Below are positions 1-7,433 of a stretch of 10,093 nt of DNA, one piece after another. The first letter of the stretch is position 1. Each line of letters begins with the position of its first letter. Source of the stretch: an uncultured Clostridia bacterium (GTDB taxonomy: Bacteria > Bacillota_A > Clostridia > TANB77 > CAG-508); the NCBI GenBank assembly GCA_947627825.1, contig CANQXO010000047.1:1-10093 (forward strand), given 5' to 3'. The notes beneath the pieces were generated by a model, which was given only the letters and a program-made list of their open reading frames with translations, had not been told where the DNA came from and ran no database searches. The position numbers were made by a program, and so were the translations under genes.

Positions 1-940
1 ATATAATGTGCAAATATTTGTGCAAAATATTCTTCAGCATTCGAAATTCCATAGTCATCGTTATATATGCTGAAATATTGATTTTTCTCTTTTATATACG
101 CATTATGGATACTACCTGCATGAATACTATTTGATATAATATACAGGTAATGTCCAAATTCATGATATAATATCATGTCTAAATCATCTAATGAAGCTTT
201 AATTAGAATTTCTTCAGATTTATTAGTAATAAAACCTGCTAAAGAACGATTTTCTTTATCATTCCTCCATCCTCTTGAATTAGTCAAAAAAACTTTCCAA
301 CCCTGGTCTAAGAAACTTTTTTTCAAACCTTGTGGGAGTTTTTTCCATCCACGCATCACTTCAAAAATTTGTGTTTCTGTTACATCTGTTCAAATCTTTA
401 AATATTCCGGCAATATTGATGTTCTTATTTTGAAGATATCCTCATTTAACCAATCCATTACATAAGAACATGCCTTAGAATTTTTATATTGATTTAAGGT
501 TGGAAATTCGAGCATTTGTATGAATAATATAGAAAAGATTTCCTCAGGTAAGACCCCGTTAAATTCAATCCAGTAATTATTGATAATAATTCCTTTTCAT
601 TTTGGCAAAACATTTCAAATAATTGATTATTTGTCGGGTTTCCATATTCTATTTGAATATAATAAAGAAATGCCCTATAAACAGGAAAATTAGAATTATT
701 ACTAATATTTACATTAATCCATACTCTTTGTTCTTCTGGGTCAGCTACTAGAAAAGTTGATTTATCAGTATTACCACAAATTGTAATATCCGTGGTGAAT
801 GCTAATTGCCAATTATCCTTTTCAAATCTCCGTAGCCAGTTAATAGGTATTTTGTTGTATTGTTGTTTAAAATTTTGCAATTGAGATGATGAAATGTCCT
901 TAGTATATATAACTGTATCTTTTTTTTTGAGATTTGCCAT
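1..940 (-). pseudogene. Anthrax-lethal-factor-like (ATLF) zinc metalloprotease, disrupted by a frameshift and a TGA; runs off the left edge
   Basis: Reading begins at ATG 938-940, seven bases after GGAGG. It stays in one frame to about position 585, continues in another frame to the left edge, and meets an in-frame TGA at 390-392. The downstream frame encodes HEFGH (150-164), a gluzincin zinc site. About 30 residues later comes YGISNAEEYFAQIF (Tyr codon 51-53, third-ligand Glu codon 30-32). This lines up without gaps with the Tyr728/Glu735 segment of anthrax lethal factor (YGRTNEAEFFAEAF), so His, His, Glu, catalytic Glu and Tyr are all kept. Residues 1 to about 115 look like a decayed first copy of the same domain. 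No signal peptide is visible. The gene has its own consensus promoter. By family it would be a peptidase acting on a specific protein target; the target is unknown. The lesions could be real decay or sequencing error. The family call is fairly sure, the coding status is not. Confidence 0.72.
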
Positions 941-947
941 AATAATT

Positions 948-952
948 CCTCC
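948..952 (-). promoter_or_regulatory. Ribosome binding site of the ATLF-like gene
   Basis: GGAGG lies seven bases before ATG 938-940. This decides the start: the upstream in-frame ATG at 956-958 overlaps the site's own leader and has no such site in front of it. Confidence 0.75.
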
Positions 953-992
953 ATTCATATATTAAATTATCAAAGTTCCAAAACATACTAAA

Positions 993-1021
993 ATTATACA
1001 ACATTTTTTTACTTATGTCAA
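993..1021 (-). promoter_or_regulatory. Consensus sigma-A promoter of the ATLF-like gene
   Basis: On the minus strand TTGACA (1016-1021) is followed by a 17-base spacer and TATAAT (993-998). Both hexamers match the housekeeping sigma consensus exactly. The predicted transcript starts near 986, leaving a leader of about 45 bases. The -35 box is one base beyond the T-tract of the terminator for the preceding vWA gene. Confidence 0.8.
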
Positions 1022-1022
1022 C

Positions 1023-1059
1023 AAAAAGGATGAGGTGGAAAACTATCTCCACCTCATCC
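1023..1059 (-). terminator. Intrinsic terminator after the vWA gene
   Basis: A perfect 12-bp G+C-containing stem (1028-1039 paired with 1048-1059) has an 8-base loop and is followed on the minus strand by TTTTT (1023-1027). It lies about 33 bases past the stop codon of the vWA gene, and separates that gene from the ATLF-like gene. Confidence 0.92.
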
Positions 1060-1091
1060 CTCCTGTTAAAATGGTTCTAGAATTATGATGT

Positions 1092-1820
1092 TCATTTATC
1101 GTTACCTTGTGACTTCTTTATGGTACCGATTGAAACAAACTTCATAATTTTATGCAGATCATGAATTGTTGCATCAGTCTTTACTACATTGGTAATACCA
1201 AGCTGGTTAGCGAGTTTTTTGCACTGATCACTCCCAAAAGCAATAAAGCAGACCGTTACTTCATCACTTTGCATTTTGTCTACGGCTTCTTTGGCTTCTT
1301 CGAAAGTTGCCACAGAATCATTGTCGATTCCGTCAGAGAGGATACACAAAACGGCTTTAACTGATACACCATTTTGTTTTAAATCTTCTCTGTACTGCCG
1401 GATTCTTCTTTCGCTATCGACGATACTGTCATACAACTTTGTACAACCAGAATTGGCTGAATAACTTGTGTCAAATTTTTCGACATCAGTATAGCCACCC
1501 GGTTCTACTGTTTCTGCAAACAGCGTTTTCGCGATTTGAATTCTGTTTACTTCTTCAGAAGTGAGAATGGACTCTTTCACCAATTTCAAAGCCTGGTCCA
1601 TCGCTGTCGTGAATCCACCCATTGAGCCAGATCTGTCAATGTCAAGTCGAAGTAGGGTCTGTGCAGAACTTTTAAGTTCTTCTACAGGAGTATTTACAAC
1701 TTCGATTTTGTCTGACTCGAGTTCAGGTCCAAAATTTTCTTCAATGCCTGAGTTTTCATACTCATCATTGAAAGTGTTCCAGGCAGCGCTTCCAAACATG
1801 TTTTCTTCTTGTTTGCCCAT
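1092..1820 (-). CDS. von Willebrand factor A (vWA) domain protein with an intact MIDAS site
   Basis: 242 residues from the start chosen here. A vWA fold covers about residues 55-235. The metal-ion-dependent adhesion site is complete: DRSGS (Asp62, Ser64, Ser66), Thr127 in SGCTKLYD and Asp163 in ILSDG. The first ~50 residues are acidic and probably flexible. No signal peptide or membrane segment is seen, so the protein is likely cytoplasmic. Bacterial vWA proteins of this type, such as TerY, usually act in protein complexes and often sit next to PP2C phosphatases and kinases; a PP2C gene is two genes upstream here. An alternative ATG at 1902-1904 is unlikely because it falls at the predicted transcription start and has no ribosome site. 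One sampled 60-base stretch is about 40% G+C against about 25% in the next gene, suggesting separate acquisition. The exact role is unknown. Confidence 0.88.
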   Translation of the reverse strand: MGKQEENMFGSAAWNTFNDEYENSGIEENFGPELESDKIEVVNTPVEELKSSAQTLLRLDIDRSGSMGGFTTAMDQALKLVKESILTSEEVNRIQIAKTLFAETVEPGGYTDVEKFDTSYSANSGCTKLYDSIVDSERRIRQYREDLKQNGVSVKAVLCILSDGIDNDSVATFEEAKEAVDKMQSDEVTVCFIAFGSDQCKKLANQLGITNVVKTDATIHDLHKIMKFVSIGTIKKSQGNDK

Positions 1821-1828
1821 AATAGCCT

Positions 1829-1835
1829 CTCCTTT
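1829..1835 (-). promoter_or_regulatory. Ribosome binding site of the vWA gene
   Basis: AAAGGAG lies eight bases before ATG 1818-1820. With the promoter at 1911-1939 it fixes the start 28 codons inside the longest open frame. Confidence 0.8.
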
Positions 1836-1910
1836 CAGACTTTCAACTTCTGATTTTTTAATTGTGATTTCGAACCATTTAACAGGATGCCATGCGATTG
1901 ACATAACATG

Positions 1911-1939
1911 ATTATAACAAACTTTTGTAATTTTGTCAA
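1911..1939 (-). promoter_or_regulatory. Consensus sigma-A promoter of the vWA gene
   Basis: TTGACA (1934-1939), a 17-base spacer and TATAAT (1911-1916) on the minus strand, both hexamers perfect. Transcription would start near 1904, giving an ~85-base leader before ATG 1820. Confidence 0.82.
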
Positions 1940-1968
1940 CATAATTTTGCTTTCGATAATATAGAATT

Positions 1969-3651
1969 TTATCTCTCCATATTTTCTAGTGCTTTATCTG
2001 AGATGTTTTTTCTCCTTAATAATAAATATTCATTACCTAGAATTGGCTCACTATATGTTTTTCCATTTTTAATTCTCATATATCTTCCATTTTCTATACA
2101 ATTTGTATCTACACTTAACTTATATTCTTCATCAACTAAATAAATCTTGCAATCTTTTAAAAGTTTCTTGTATAATTGCTCTGCTTCTTCCTTTCTACCT
2201 GATTTACTTAATAATTTTATCATTGATTTTTTCCCTGCAGTAAATTTAGCTTTAACTTGCATCCACAAATCAATTTCCTTTATAATTTCTCCATTATTCT
2301 TAGCATCAAGGATTTTAGGATCAAACTTTTCAATTTTTTCTTTTCTTACAATTTCCATATATTTGACAAATGAATCTTCAGCATTGGCAAACTCATTATT
2401 CATAAGATAAAGATTTCCTAAATCCATATAAGCATTTTCTAAAATTGTAATTATATCATCATTCTTTGCTAATATTTCTTCATTATGTAATATAGAAATT
2501 GCATTTTTTAATAATAACACGGATTCTTTTTTCATTGTTTTTAATGTTGCTAACTTATGTCCCACTCTAAATGTGGCAATACCTTGTGTAATCTTATCAC
2601 TTGAAGTCATATCATACAAATCTTTATGAATTAAATCTTTTTTTACATCTTTCAGTTTTTCTTTTGCAGGTATGCCTAATATTACTTTAGCTAGTATATT
2701 ATAATCATCATATCTTTTTTCAAAATCACTAAGTTCTTTTTTCTTTTCTTCAGCTTCAGCTTTTTTTATCTGGTCAACATCAGTCCTTGAATGTTTTTCA
2801 TTCGGTTTCTTTATAAAGTTTTCACTTAATTTAAATCCTTTTAAATTCTCAATATTATTTTTTATAAATAAATATTTCTCATTTCCTAAAATCTTTTTTC
2901 GATAGGTAATTCCATTAGATATAACTATATATCTGCCATTTTCAATGCCATTCTCGTTAATTGATAAATCATAAGCTTCATCAGTTAATTCAATTCCTGA
3001 TTCTCTTATTATGTTTCTATATAATTCCTCAGCTTCAAATCTCAATCCCATCTTGCTTAAGAGTTTCATTTCAATTTTTTGACCATCTACATATTTTTTT
3101 CTGTATTCGATCATAAGATCTAATATTTTCATTTGATTATCATCATTTACATATTCAAAATACATAGGTTTAAAAATTTCGTTTTTCTCTCGTTCTATAA
3201 TTTTCATATATTCTCTATTCAATCTATATGCATCATTAAAATTGTTTTGCCTAATATAAATTTCTTGAAGATTTAATAGTGTATCTTCTAAATATTGAAA
3301 AGCTACTGAATTTCCAGAAAGTACATCTTCATTACTCAATTGCTCATATGCTGATAGTAAATATTTTTTTGCCTCTTTCATATTTATTAAAGATAATTTA
3401 TATCCAACATTAAATGTTGCTATAGCTCTTGCCCAAGTGTCGTTATCTGTTAAACCATATATATCCCTATCAATAATATCATTAGCTATGTTTTCTATTT
3501 TTTTTCTCGGTTTTACACCATATAATCTTTTTAATACAGCACCATATAATACATATCTTCTTTTAAATTCAATTTTTTCGCTCTTAGTCTTAGATGTACT
3601 TTTTGATTTACTTTTTGCTGTTTTAATTATAGTTCTAATTCTATTCCACAT
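1969..3651 (-). CDS. Helical-repeat (TPR-like) protein built from two copies of a ~240-residue unit
   Basis: 560 residues; not a family I can name. A Ser/Lys-rich N-terminal tail (about 1-28) is followed by unit 1 (about 29-270), a Lys/Glu-rich linker (about 270-309) and unit 2 (about 310-550). The units match in order: IATFNVGYKLS with IATFRVGHKLA, EAEELYRNII with EAEQLYKKLL, ENGRYIVISNG with ENGRYMRIKNG, and ILGNEKYL with ILGNEYLL. The helical parts have the Ala/Leu/Tyr spacing of tetratricopeptide repeats. Each unit ends in a short segment, probably beta-rich, around ENGRY. No signal peptide, membrane segment or catalytic motif is seen, so a scaffold or binding role is the most that can be inferred. 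The ribosome site is weak (AAAGG about 13 bases before ATG). It has its own promoter and lies between the PP2C and vWA genes. No clear terminator follows it. Confidence 0.85.
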   Translation of the reverse strand: MWNRIRTIIKTAKSKSKSTSKTKSEKIEFKRRYVLYGAVLKRLYGVKPRKKIENIANDIIDRDIYGLTDNDTWARAIATFNVGYKLSLINMKEAKKYLLSAYEQLSNEDVLSGNSVAFQYLEDTLLNLQEIYIRQNNFNDAYRLNREYMKIIEREKNEIFKPMYFEYVNDDNQMKILDLMIEYRKKYVDGQKIEMKLLSKMGLRFEAEELYRNIIRESGIELTDEAYDLSINENGIENGRYIVISNGITYRKKILGNEKYLFIKNNIENLKGFKLSENFIKKPNEKHSRTDVDQIKKAEAEEKKKELSDFEKRYDDYNILAKVILGIPAKEKLKDVKKDLIHKDLYDMTSSDKITQGIATFRVGHKLATLKTMKKESVLLLKNAISILHNEEILAKNDDIITILENAYMDLGNLYLMNNEFANAEDSFVKYMEIVRKEKIEKFDPKILDAKNNGEIIKEIDLWMQVKAKFTAGKKSMIKLLSKSGRKEEAEQLYKKLLKDCKIYLVDEEYKLSVDTNCIENGRYMRIKNGKTYSEPILGNEYLLLRRKNISDKALENMER

Positions 3652-3708
3652 TTTCTAACTTATACCTTTCACCATTTTACATTACCTTAATTTTAGCAAA
3701 TCATTTAT

Positions 3709-3737
3709 ATTATATCATTTTTTATTAATTATGTAAA
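3709..3737 (-). promoter_or_regulatory. Sigma-A promoter of the helical-repeat gene
   Basis: TTTACA (3732-3737), a 17-base spacer and a perfect TATAAT (3709-3714) on the minus strand. Transcription would begin near 3702, about 50 bases before the start codon. Confidence 0.72.
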
Positions 3738-3745
3738 TATACTAT

Positions 3746-3789
3746 AAAAATAAAACACAACATTATATCTAGCTAATGTTGTGTTTTAT
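3746..3789 (-). terminator. Intrinsic terminator after the PP2C gene
   Basis: A perfect 16-bp stem (3750-3765 with 3774-3789) has an 8-base loop and a short T-rich tail on the minus strand (3746-3749). It begins six bases past the PP2C stop codon. The stem's A/T-rich ends could let it also stop transcription from the other strand. Confidence 0.85.
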
Positions 3790-3795
3790 GAGTAC

Positions 3796-4476
3796 TTAAG
3801 AAGAAATGGAAATATCATCTAGTATTTTGCTATGATTTCTTTTTAAAACCATTTCAATTGTTTTTTGGTCTCTCTGTATTAATGCATTTTGAATAAGCTT
3901 CCTTTCCTCAATTGGAAATTTATCATCAAGTATAAACCTAAAGCCATCACTAGCTACATATATACTTGAATATTTGGACTTAGAGAAACGCATTTTATCG
4001 AAATAAACATTTCTGTTATACCTCGATAGATTTGGATTAAAATTGTACGCTATATACTCTGGGGCTTCTCCATTTGCAACATTAACATCGTTGTCCAACT
4101 GAATATATCGAACATGATTTAATATATCAACTGTAATTACGAACCCATCTCCCGCTACAAGAACTATAAAGTCCTTTTCTGATTCGATACAAGCTACAAC
4201 GGTAAATTGAAATTCATTAATAAATCGTTCTTCACTTGTATCTTCCATCAAAAAATCGTTCATAGTATTATTTACAAAGTCTTCAAAATTATGTTCATTG
4301 ATATTGTTCGAATTCTTCCGAATAGCTTTTCCCATTCTAGTTGCACCTATTTCCGAATGCTCACCAGAACCGCAACCATCTAATACAGCTGCAAGATTGT
4401 CTGTTGCAACAGCATAATCTTGATTAACCGTTTTTCCCATTCCAGTTTGTGCAATTTCAATTTTTATTTTTTTCAT
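3796..4476 (-). CDS. PP2C-type (PPM family) protein phosphatase
   Basis: 226 residues, a compact single-domain member. The metal-binding acidic residues of the PPM fold are all visible: Asp20 in VNQDYAV, Asp33-Gly34 in AAVLDGCGSG, Asp177 in VASDGF, and Asp220-Asp221 in ILDDISIS at the C-terminus. The DGCGSG...SEIGA form is that of the PP2C_2 subgroup, not of SpoIIE or Stp1. It should remove phosphate from Ser/Thr residues using two Mn/Mg ions in the cytoplasm; the substrate is unknown. AGGAGG sits eight bases before the ATG. The gene has its own promoter and terminator, with a long A/T-rich leader. PP2C_2 phosphatases are often coded beside vWA proteins and Ser/Thr kinases; a vWA gene is nearby but no kinase lies in this window. 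Confidence 0.9.
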   Translation of the reverse strand: MKKIKIEIAQTGMGKTVNQDYAVATDNLAAVLDGCGSGEHSEIGATRMGKAIRKNSNNINEHNFEDFVNNTMNDFLMEDTSEERFINEFQFTVVACIESEKDFIVLVAGDGFVITVDILNHVRYIQLDNDVNVANGEAPEYIAYNFNPNLSRYNRNVYFDKMRFSKSKYSSIYVASDGFRFILDDKFPIEERKLIQNALIQRDQKTIEMVLKRNHSKILDDISISS

Positions 4477-4533
4477 TGTCTATACCTCCTAGTACATAAT
4501 AAATTGATTTTGCATGTTTACTTTAACTCATTA

Positions 4534-4573
4534 ATTGTTTTTCTAATTAAAAATCTCTAATTCTAAAAACAAT
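4534..4573 (-). other. Possible hairpin in the PP2C leader
   Basis: A 9-bp inverted repeat (ATTGTTTTT at 4534-4542 with AAAAACAAT at 4565-4573) lies within the ~115-base untranslated leader. The loop is 22 bases and the stem is almost all A/T. It does not match a riboswitch I know, and in DNA this A/T-rich it may be chance. Confidence 0.25.
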
Positions 4574-4596
4574 CATAAATAAATATTTATGCCTAT

Positions 4597-4625
4597 ATTA
4601 TATCATCATTTATATAATTAGTCAA
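4597..4625 (-). promoter_or_regulatory. Sigma-A promoter of the PP2C gene
   Basis: TTGACT (4620-4625), a 17-base spacer and TATAAT (4597-4602) on the minus strand, one mismatch to the full consensus. Transcription would start near 4590, so the leader before ATG 4476 is about 115 bases. Confidence 0.78.
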
Positions 4626-4648
4626 CAATTATGTATACTCAATTTTAA

Positions 4649-4682
4649 ATTAAAAAGTGCATATAATTATGCACTTTTTAAT
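4649..4682 (-). terminator. Intrinsic terminator after the phosphatase-fusion gene
   Basis: A perfect 15-bp inverted repeat (4649-4663 with 4668-4682) has a TAAT loop. The core AAAAAGTGCATA/TATGCACTTTTT supplies both stem and T-tract. It begins nine bases past the stop codon of the 902-residue gene. It is nearly symmetric, so it may act in both directions. Confidence 0.85.
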
Positions 4683-4691
4683 CATATTAAT

Positions 4692-7400
4692 TTACATACC
4701 TATTTCTTTTTCCTTTATTCTTGTATCTTTAATGGTAATGTATTCTACTTTTCCATTTTGTAAATCCACTAAGGATTCCCTTCCGTTATAAGTAGCTCCA
4801 CAATCTATATTAAGATAACCATCTCTATATTCAACCATTTTACTATCTGATGGGGTATGTCCAATTATAGTAAATGTTCCTTCTTTGGCTATATCTTTAT
4901 TGTATGTTGACAAATCATTTCTACACCACACAGCTTCTTCTATCATCTTCATTTTTCCTTCTATTAAAAGTTCTCTAACAGTTTTGTCTTCATTTTCATT
5001 AGCTGACTCTACTGCTTTGGCATGTACTAAATGAACTGGTTGTAAATTCACATTTATATTTTTGTATACATATGAATCTAAGATAAATTCTCTTATTTTA
5101 TTTTGCTCATCTTTACTTAGTGCATCGAAATACTGCTTTGTTACATCTCCTCCGTTATTCTGTAACCAATTATTTTTTTCTCTTTCATCATCAAGAAATA
5201 ATGATTTTAGCATCATAATTTCGTGATTTCCTACTACAAACTCAATCTGTCCGCTCTTTTGTCTCTTTATCATATCTTGTAATATTTTTATACCATCTGG
5301 TCCTCTATCAATTATATCTCCTAAAATATATAATTTATCATTATCATCCAATTTTTTTATAATTTCTTCATATAAACTGTATTGCCCATGAATATCACTA
5401 CATACATAGACTTTTGGTTGAGAAAGACTTTTTTTATCATTAAAACTATCATCAGATTTAGCTTCAATTTCTTTTTGCTGCATTATATTTTTTAATTCTT
5501 CAGCTTTCGTTTCATCAAAAGTAGGAAGTGTTTTATCTGAATATAATTCATATAATCTTTTATAATATATTTCTACTCTTTTATCAGTACAATCTTTAAT
5601 CAATGTCTCATACACTTTTTTAGCCTCAACTTTATCAGGTTCAATTACGGTCTTCCCAGAAAGGTCATTTATACCTTCATAAAAAATTGTGCTTAGTTGA
5701 TCTAATTCGATGTTTGAAATAGGACTATTAGTTTCTATTCTCTCTTTATACATATTTAATACTTTAGATAAATTTTCAATTGATTCTCCTCTCCTTGCTA
5801 GTTCATAGTTAATAACGAGTTTCATAACAGGTATTTTAGCAGATAACTTGCTATTTTTTAATTTTTTTAGAGAGTTACTAAATTTAGCTTCATTTTTAAT
5901 TCTATTAATAGAGTTATCATTTATAGAATACACAGCATTTCTTAATTCTGCAAAATAATCTAATTCTTTATGTAGAAAATCTACTGCTTTTTGCTTATTA
6001 GGCGTGATTACACTTTGTTCATTTTCCTCACTATATAGTTGATATAAATAATCTAACAAAATAATATTAAAATCAATATCATTCTTAATAAAATCTTTTG
6101 CAAAGTTGCCTTGTAAAGAATCTTCTATTTTACAAAGCATATTATTAAAACTATTACGAACATATTCATCATCATTACTTTTTAGGTAATTAGCAATATA
6201 AAAAATATAATTTTCTGGTATATTTAATACTGCTTTATCATCCGCATTAAATCTAGCTATAACATTCAGTATTTCAGTTCTCCTACTGTCAAAAATGCTT
6301 CTATCTTCTATTAAGGAAACATTTGATTCATCTTGTGTTACATTTTGCATTGCAACATCTTCCATTGTCAATTCTAACAAATCATTATTTCCTATTAAAT
6401 CTATATTAAACTCATTTGCAATTTTTTCTATCAATTTATTATTTAAAATATTGGGATATTTATTTTTAATATCTTCAATCTTTGCATTTAACTTTTTAAG
6501 TTCTTCTTTTGAACTATTATTATTTTGAAATTCTTTCAATAATGATTTTAATTCAAATCTTGCCTTTATACTTTGCTTTGTGTAATCATTATTGACATCT
6601 AACATTTTAATAATATTAGTATAAAATACATCTTTCCCATCAGGTATTCTGTTTGTTCTAATTTTTTCAACGGTTGAATATATATTAGGAGCTTGTAGCG
6701 AATTTGAAGGATTAGAAATATTATCGTTACTATACTTTTTAAAAATATCATCATATCGTTTATTTATTATATAATTATTATTTGTGTATTCATTTTGTAT
6801 AGTTGGAATTCTTTTTAAATTATTGGTTTTGTAGATATATTCATTTGCTTTTTCAAATTTATCTTTTTCCCAACTAGGATTTAAACTAATTGGAAAAATT
6901 TCTCCTCTTTTCTTTGCCTCAATAATAGATTTTACCAATTCCATTTTTGTATTTATTTTCATATCAATGTTTTTTGAATGGATACTATCTTTTATTTCAT
7001 TTAAATATTGGTCTGGATTATTCTTATTATTCTCTATATGCTTTAATGTATGTATTTCATCAGGAGTATTATATCCCAGCAATTTAAGTTCTTCATCATT
7101 TTTTAATGTTACAGTACCATCCTCATTTATTGTAAAAACTTCACTAAATAATTCAAAATCATTTTTTATTTTTTCTTGAACTTCTTTTAATACCTCATCT
7201 TCATTTATATCTTGTCCAACTAATAAACTATTTGAAATATATTCAAATAGTTCATTTTCTATTTTTTCTTCTATCAATCCTATTCTTTTATTATAATCTT
7301 CTTCTGTTTCTTCTTCTTTTTTTAGCCACTCATCATCTGGTATCGTATCTATCTTATCTATTATTTCGTTAATTTGTTTTAATTCATTTTCATCATCCAT
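4692..7400 (-). CDS. 902-residue protein with a C-terminal PPP-family metallophosphatase domain
   Basis: The last ~230 residues (about 663-890) form a calcineurin-like phosphoesterase of the PPP type. Motifs appear in order: SDIHGQ (Asp669, His671), GDIIDRG (Asp695, Asp698, Arg699), GNHE (Asn725, His726), VHLVHAK (near 790-793) and IIGHTP (His848). All the usual two-metal and phosphate-binding residues are there, so it is probably active as a Ser/Thr phosphatase (PrpA-like) or a symmetric dinucleotide hydrolase (ApaH-like). Residues 1-640 are Asn/Lys/Glu-rich and mostly helical by eye, and I recognise no domain there; EAKKVYETLIKDC near 605 resembles the TPR-like helices of the neighbouring 560-residue protein. 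No signal peptide or membrane segment is seen. AAGGAG lies a few bases before the ATG and a perfect promoter precedes it. Stand-alone PPP enzymes are about 220-280 residues, so most of this protein is an unusual N-terminal extension. Confidence 0.85.
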   Translation of the reverse strand: MDDENELKQINEIIDKIDTIPDDEWLKKEEETEEDYNKRIGLIEEKIENELFEYISNSLLVGQDINEDEVLKEVQEKIKNDFELFSEVFTINEDGTVTLKNDEELKLLGYNTPDEIHTLKHIENNKNNPDQYLNEIKDSIHSKNIDMKINTKMELVKSIIEAKKRGEIFPISLNPSWEKDKFEKANEYIYKTNNLKRIPTIQNEYTNNNYIINKRYDDIFKKYSNDNISNPSNSLQAPNIYSTVEKIRTNRIPDGKDVFYTNIIKMLDVNNDYTKQSIKARFELKSLLKEFQNNNSSKEELKKLNAKIEDIKNKYPNILNNKLIEKIANEFNIDLIGNNDLLELTMEDVAMQNVTQDESNVSLIEDRSIFDSRRTEILNVIARFNADDKAVLNIPENYIFYIANYLKSNDDEYVRNSFNNMLCKIEDSLQGNFAKDFIKNDIDFNIILLDYLYQLYSEENEQSVITPNKQKAVDFLHKELDYFAELRNAVYSINDNSINRIKNEAKFSNSLKKLKNSKLSAKIPVMKLVINYELARRGESIENLSKVLNMYKERIETNSPISNIELDQLSTIFYEGINDLSGKTVIEPDKVEAKKVYETLIKDCTDKRVEIYYKRLYELYSDKTLPTFDETKAEELKNIMQQKEIEAKSDDSFNDKKSLSQPKVYVCSDIHGQYSLYEEIIKKLDDNDKLYILGDIIDRGPDGIKILQDMIKRQKSGQIEFVVGNHEIMMLKSLFLDDEREKNNWLQNNGGDVTKQYFDALSKDEQNKIREFILDSYVYKNINVNLQPVHLVHAKAVESANENEDKTVRELLIEGKMKMIEEAVWCRNDLSTYNKDIAKEGTFTIIGHTPSDSKMVEYRDGYLNIDCGATYNGRESLVDLQNGKVEYITIKDTRIKEKEIGM

Positions 7401-7433
7401 AATAAGCTCCTTATAGATTTATAATATAGTAAT

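Noticed and set aside
390..392. TGA read as a sense codon (Trp or selenocysteine)
   Set aside because: The vWA gene here appears to end with TGA and the other intact genes have no internal TGA, so recoding is unlikely. No selenocysteine-type stem-loop is evident, and a separate frameshift in the same gene points to damage or error.
175..465. Plus-strand open frame of 96 codons opposite the protease gene
   Set aside because: It has no ribosome site, and the minus strand here reads as conserved ATLF-type sequence in one frame apart from the TGA, so this is an antisense shadow.
575..600. Programmed -1 ribosomal frameshift in the protease gene
   Set aside because: No X XXY YYZ slippery heptamer is in the correct phase and no following stem-loop is seen. 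The second lesion (TGA) would still stop translation.
1820..1904. Longer vWA start giving 28 extra residues (MSIAWHPVKW...)
   Set aside because: ATG 1904 coincides with the predicted transcription start and lacks a ribosome site, whereas ATG 1820 has AAAGGAG eight bases upstream.
3437..3658. Hydrophobic plus-strand frame resembling a small membrane protein
   Set aside because: It is the antisense of the Lys/Ser-rich start of the helical-repeat protein; such sequences give Leu/Phe/Ile runs by complementarity. The frames at 6295-6528, 6967-7179 and 9777-10082 are rejected for the same reason.
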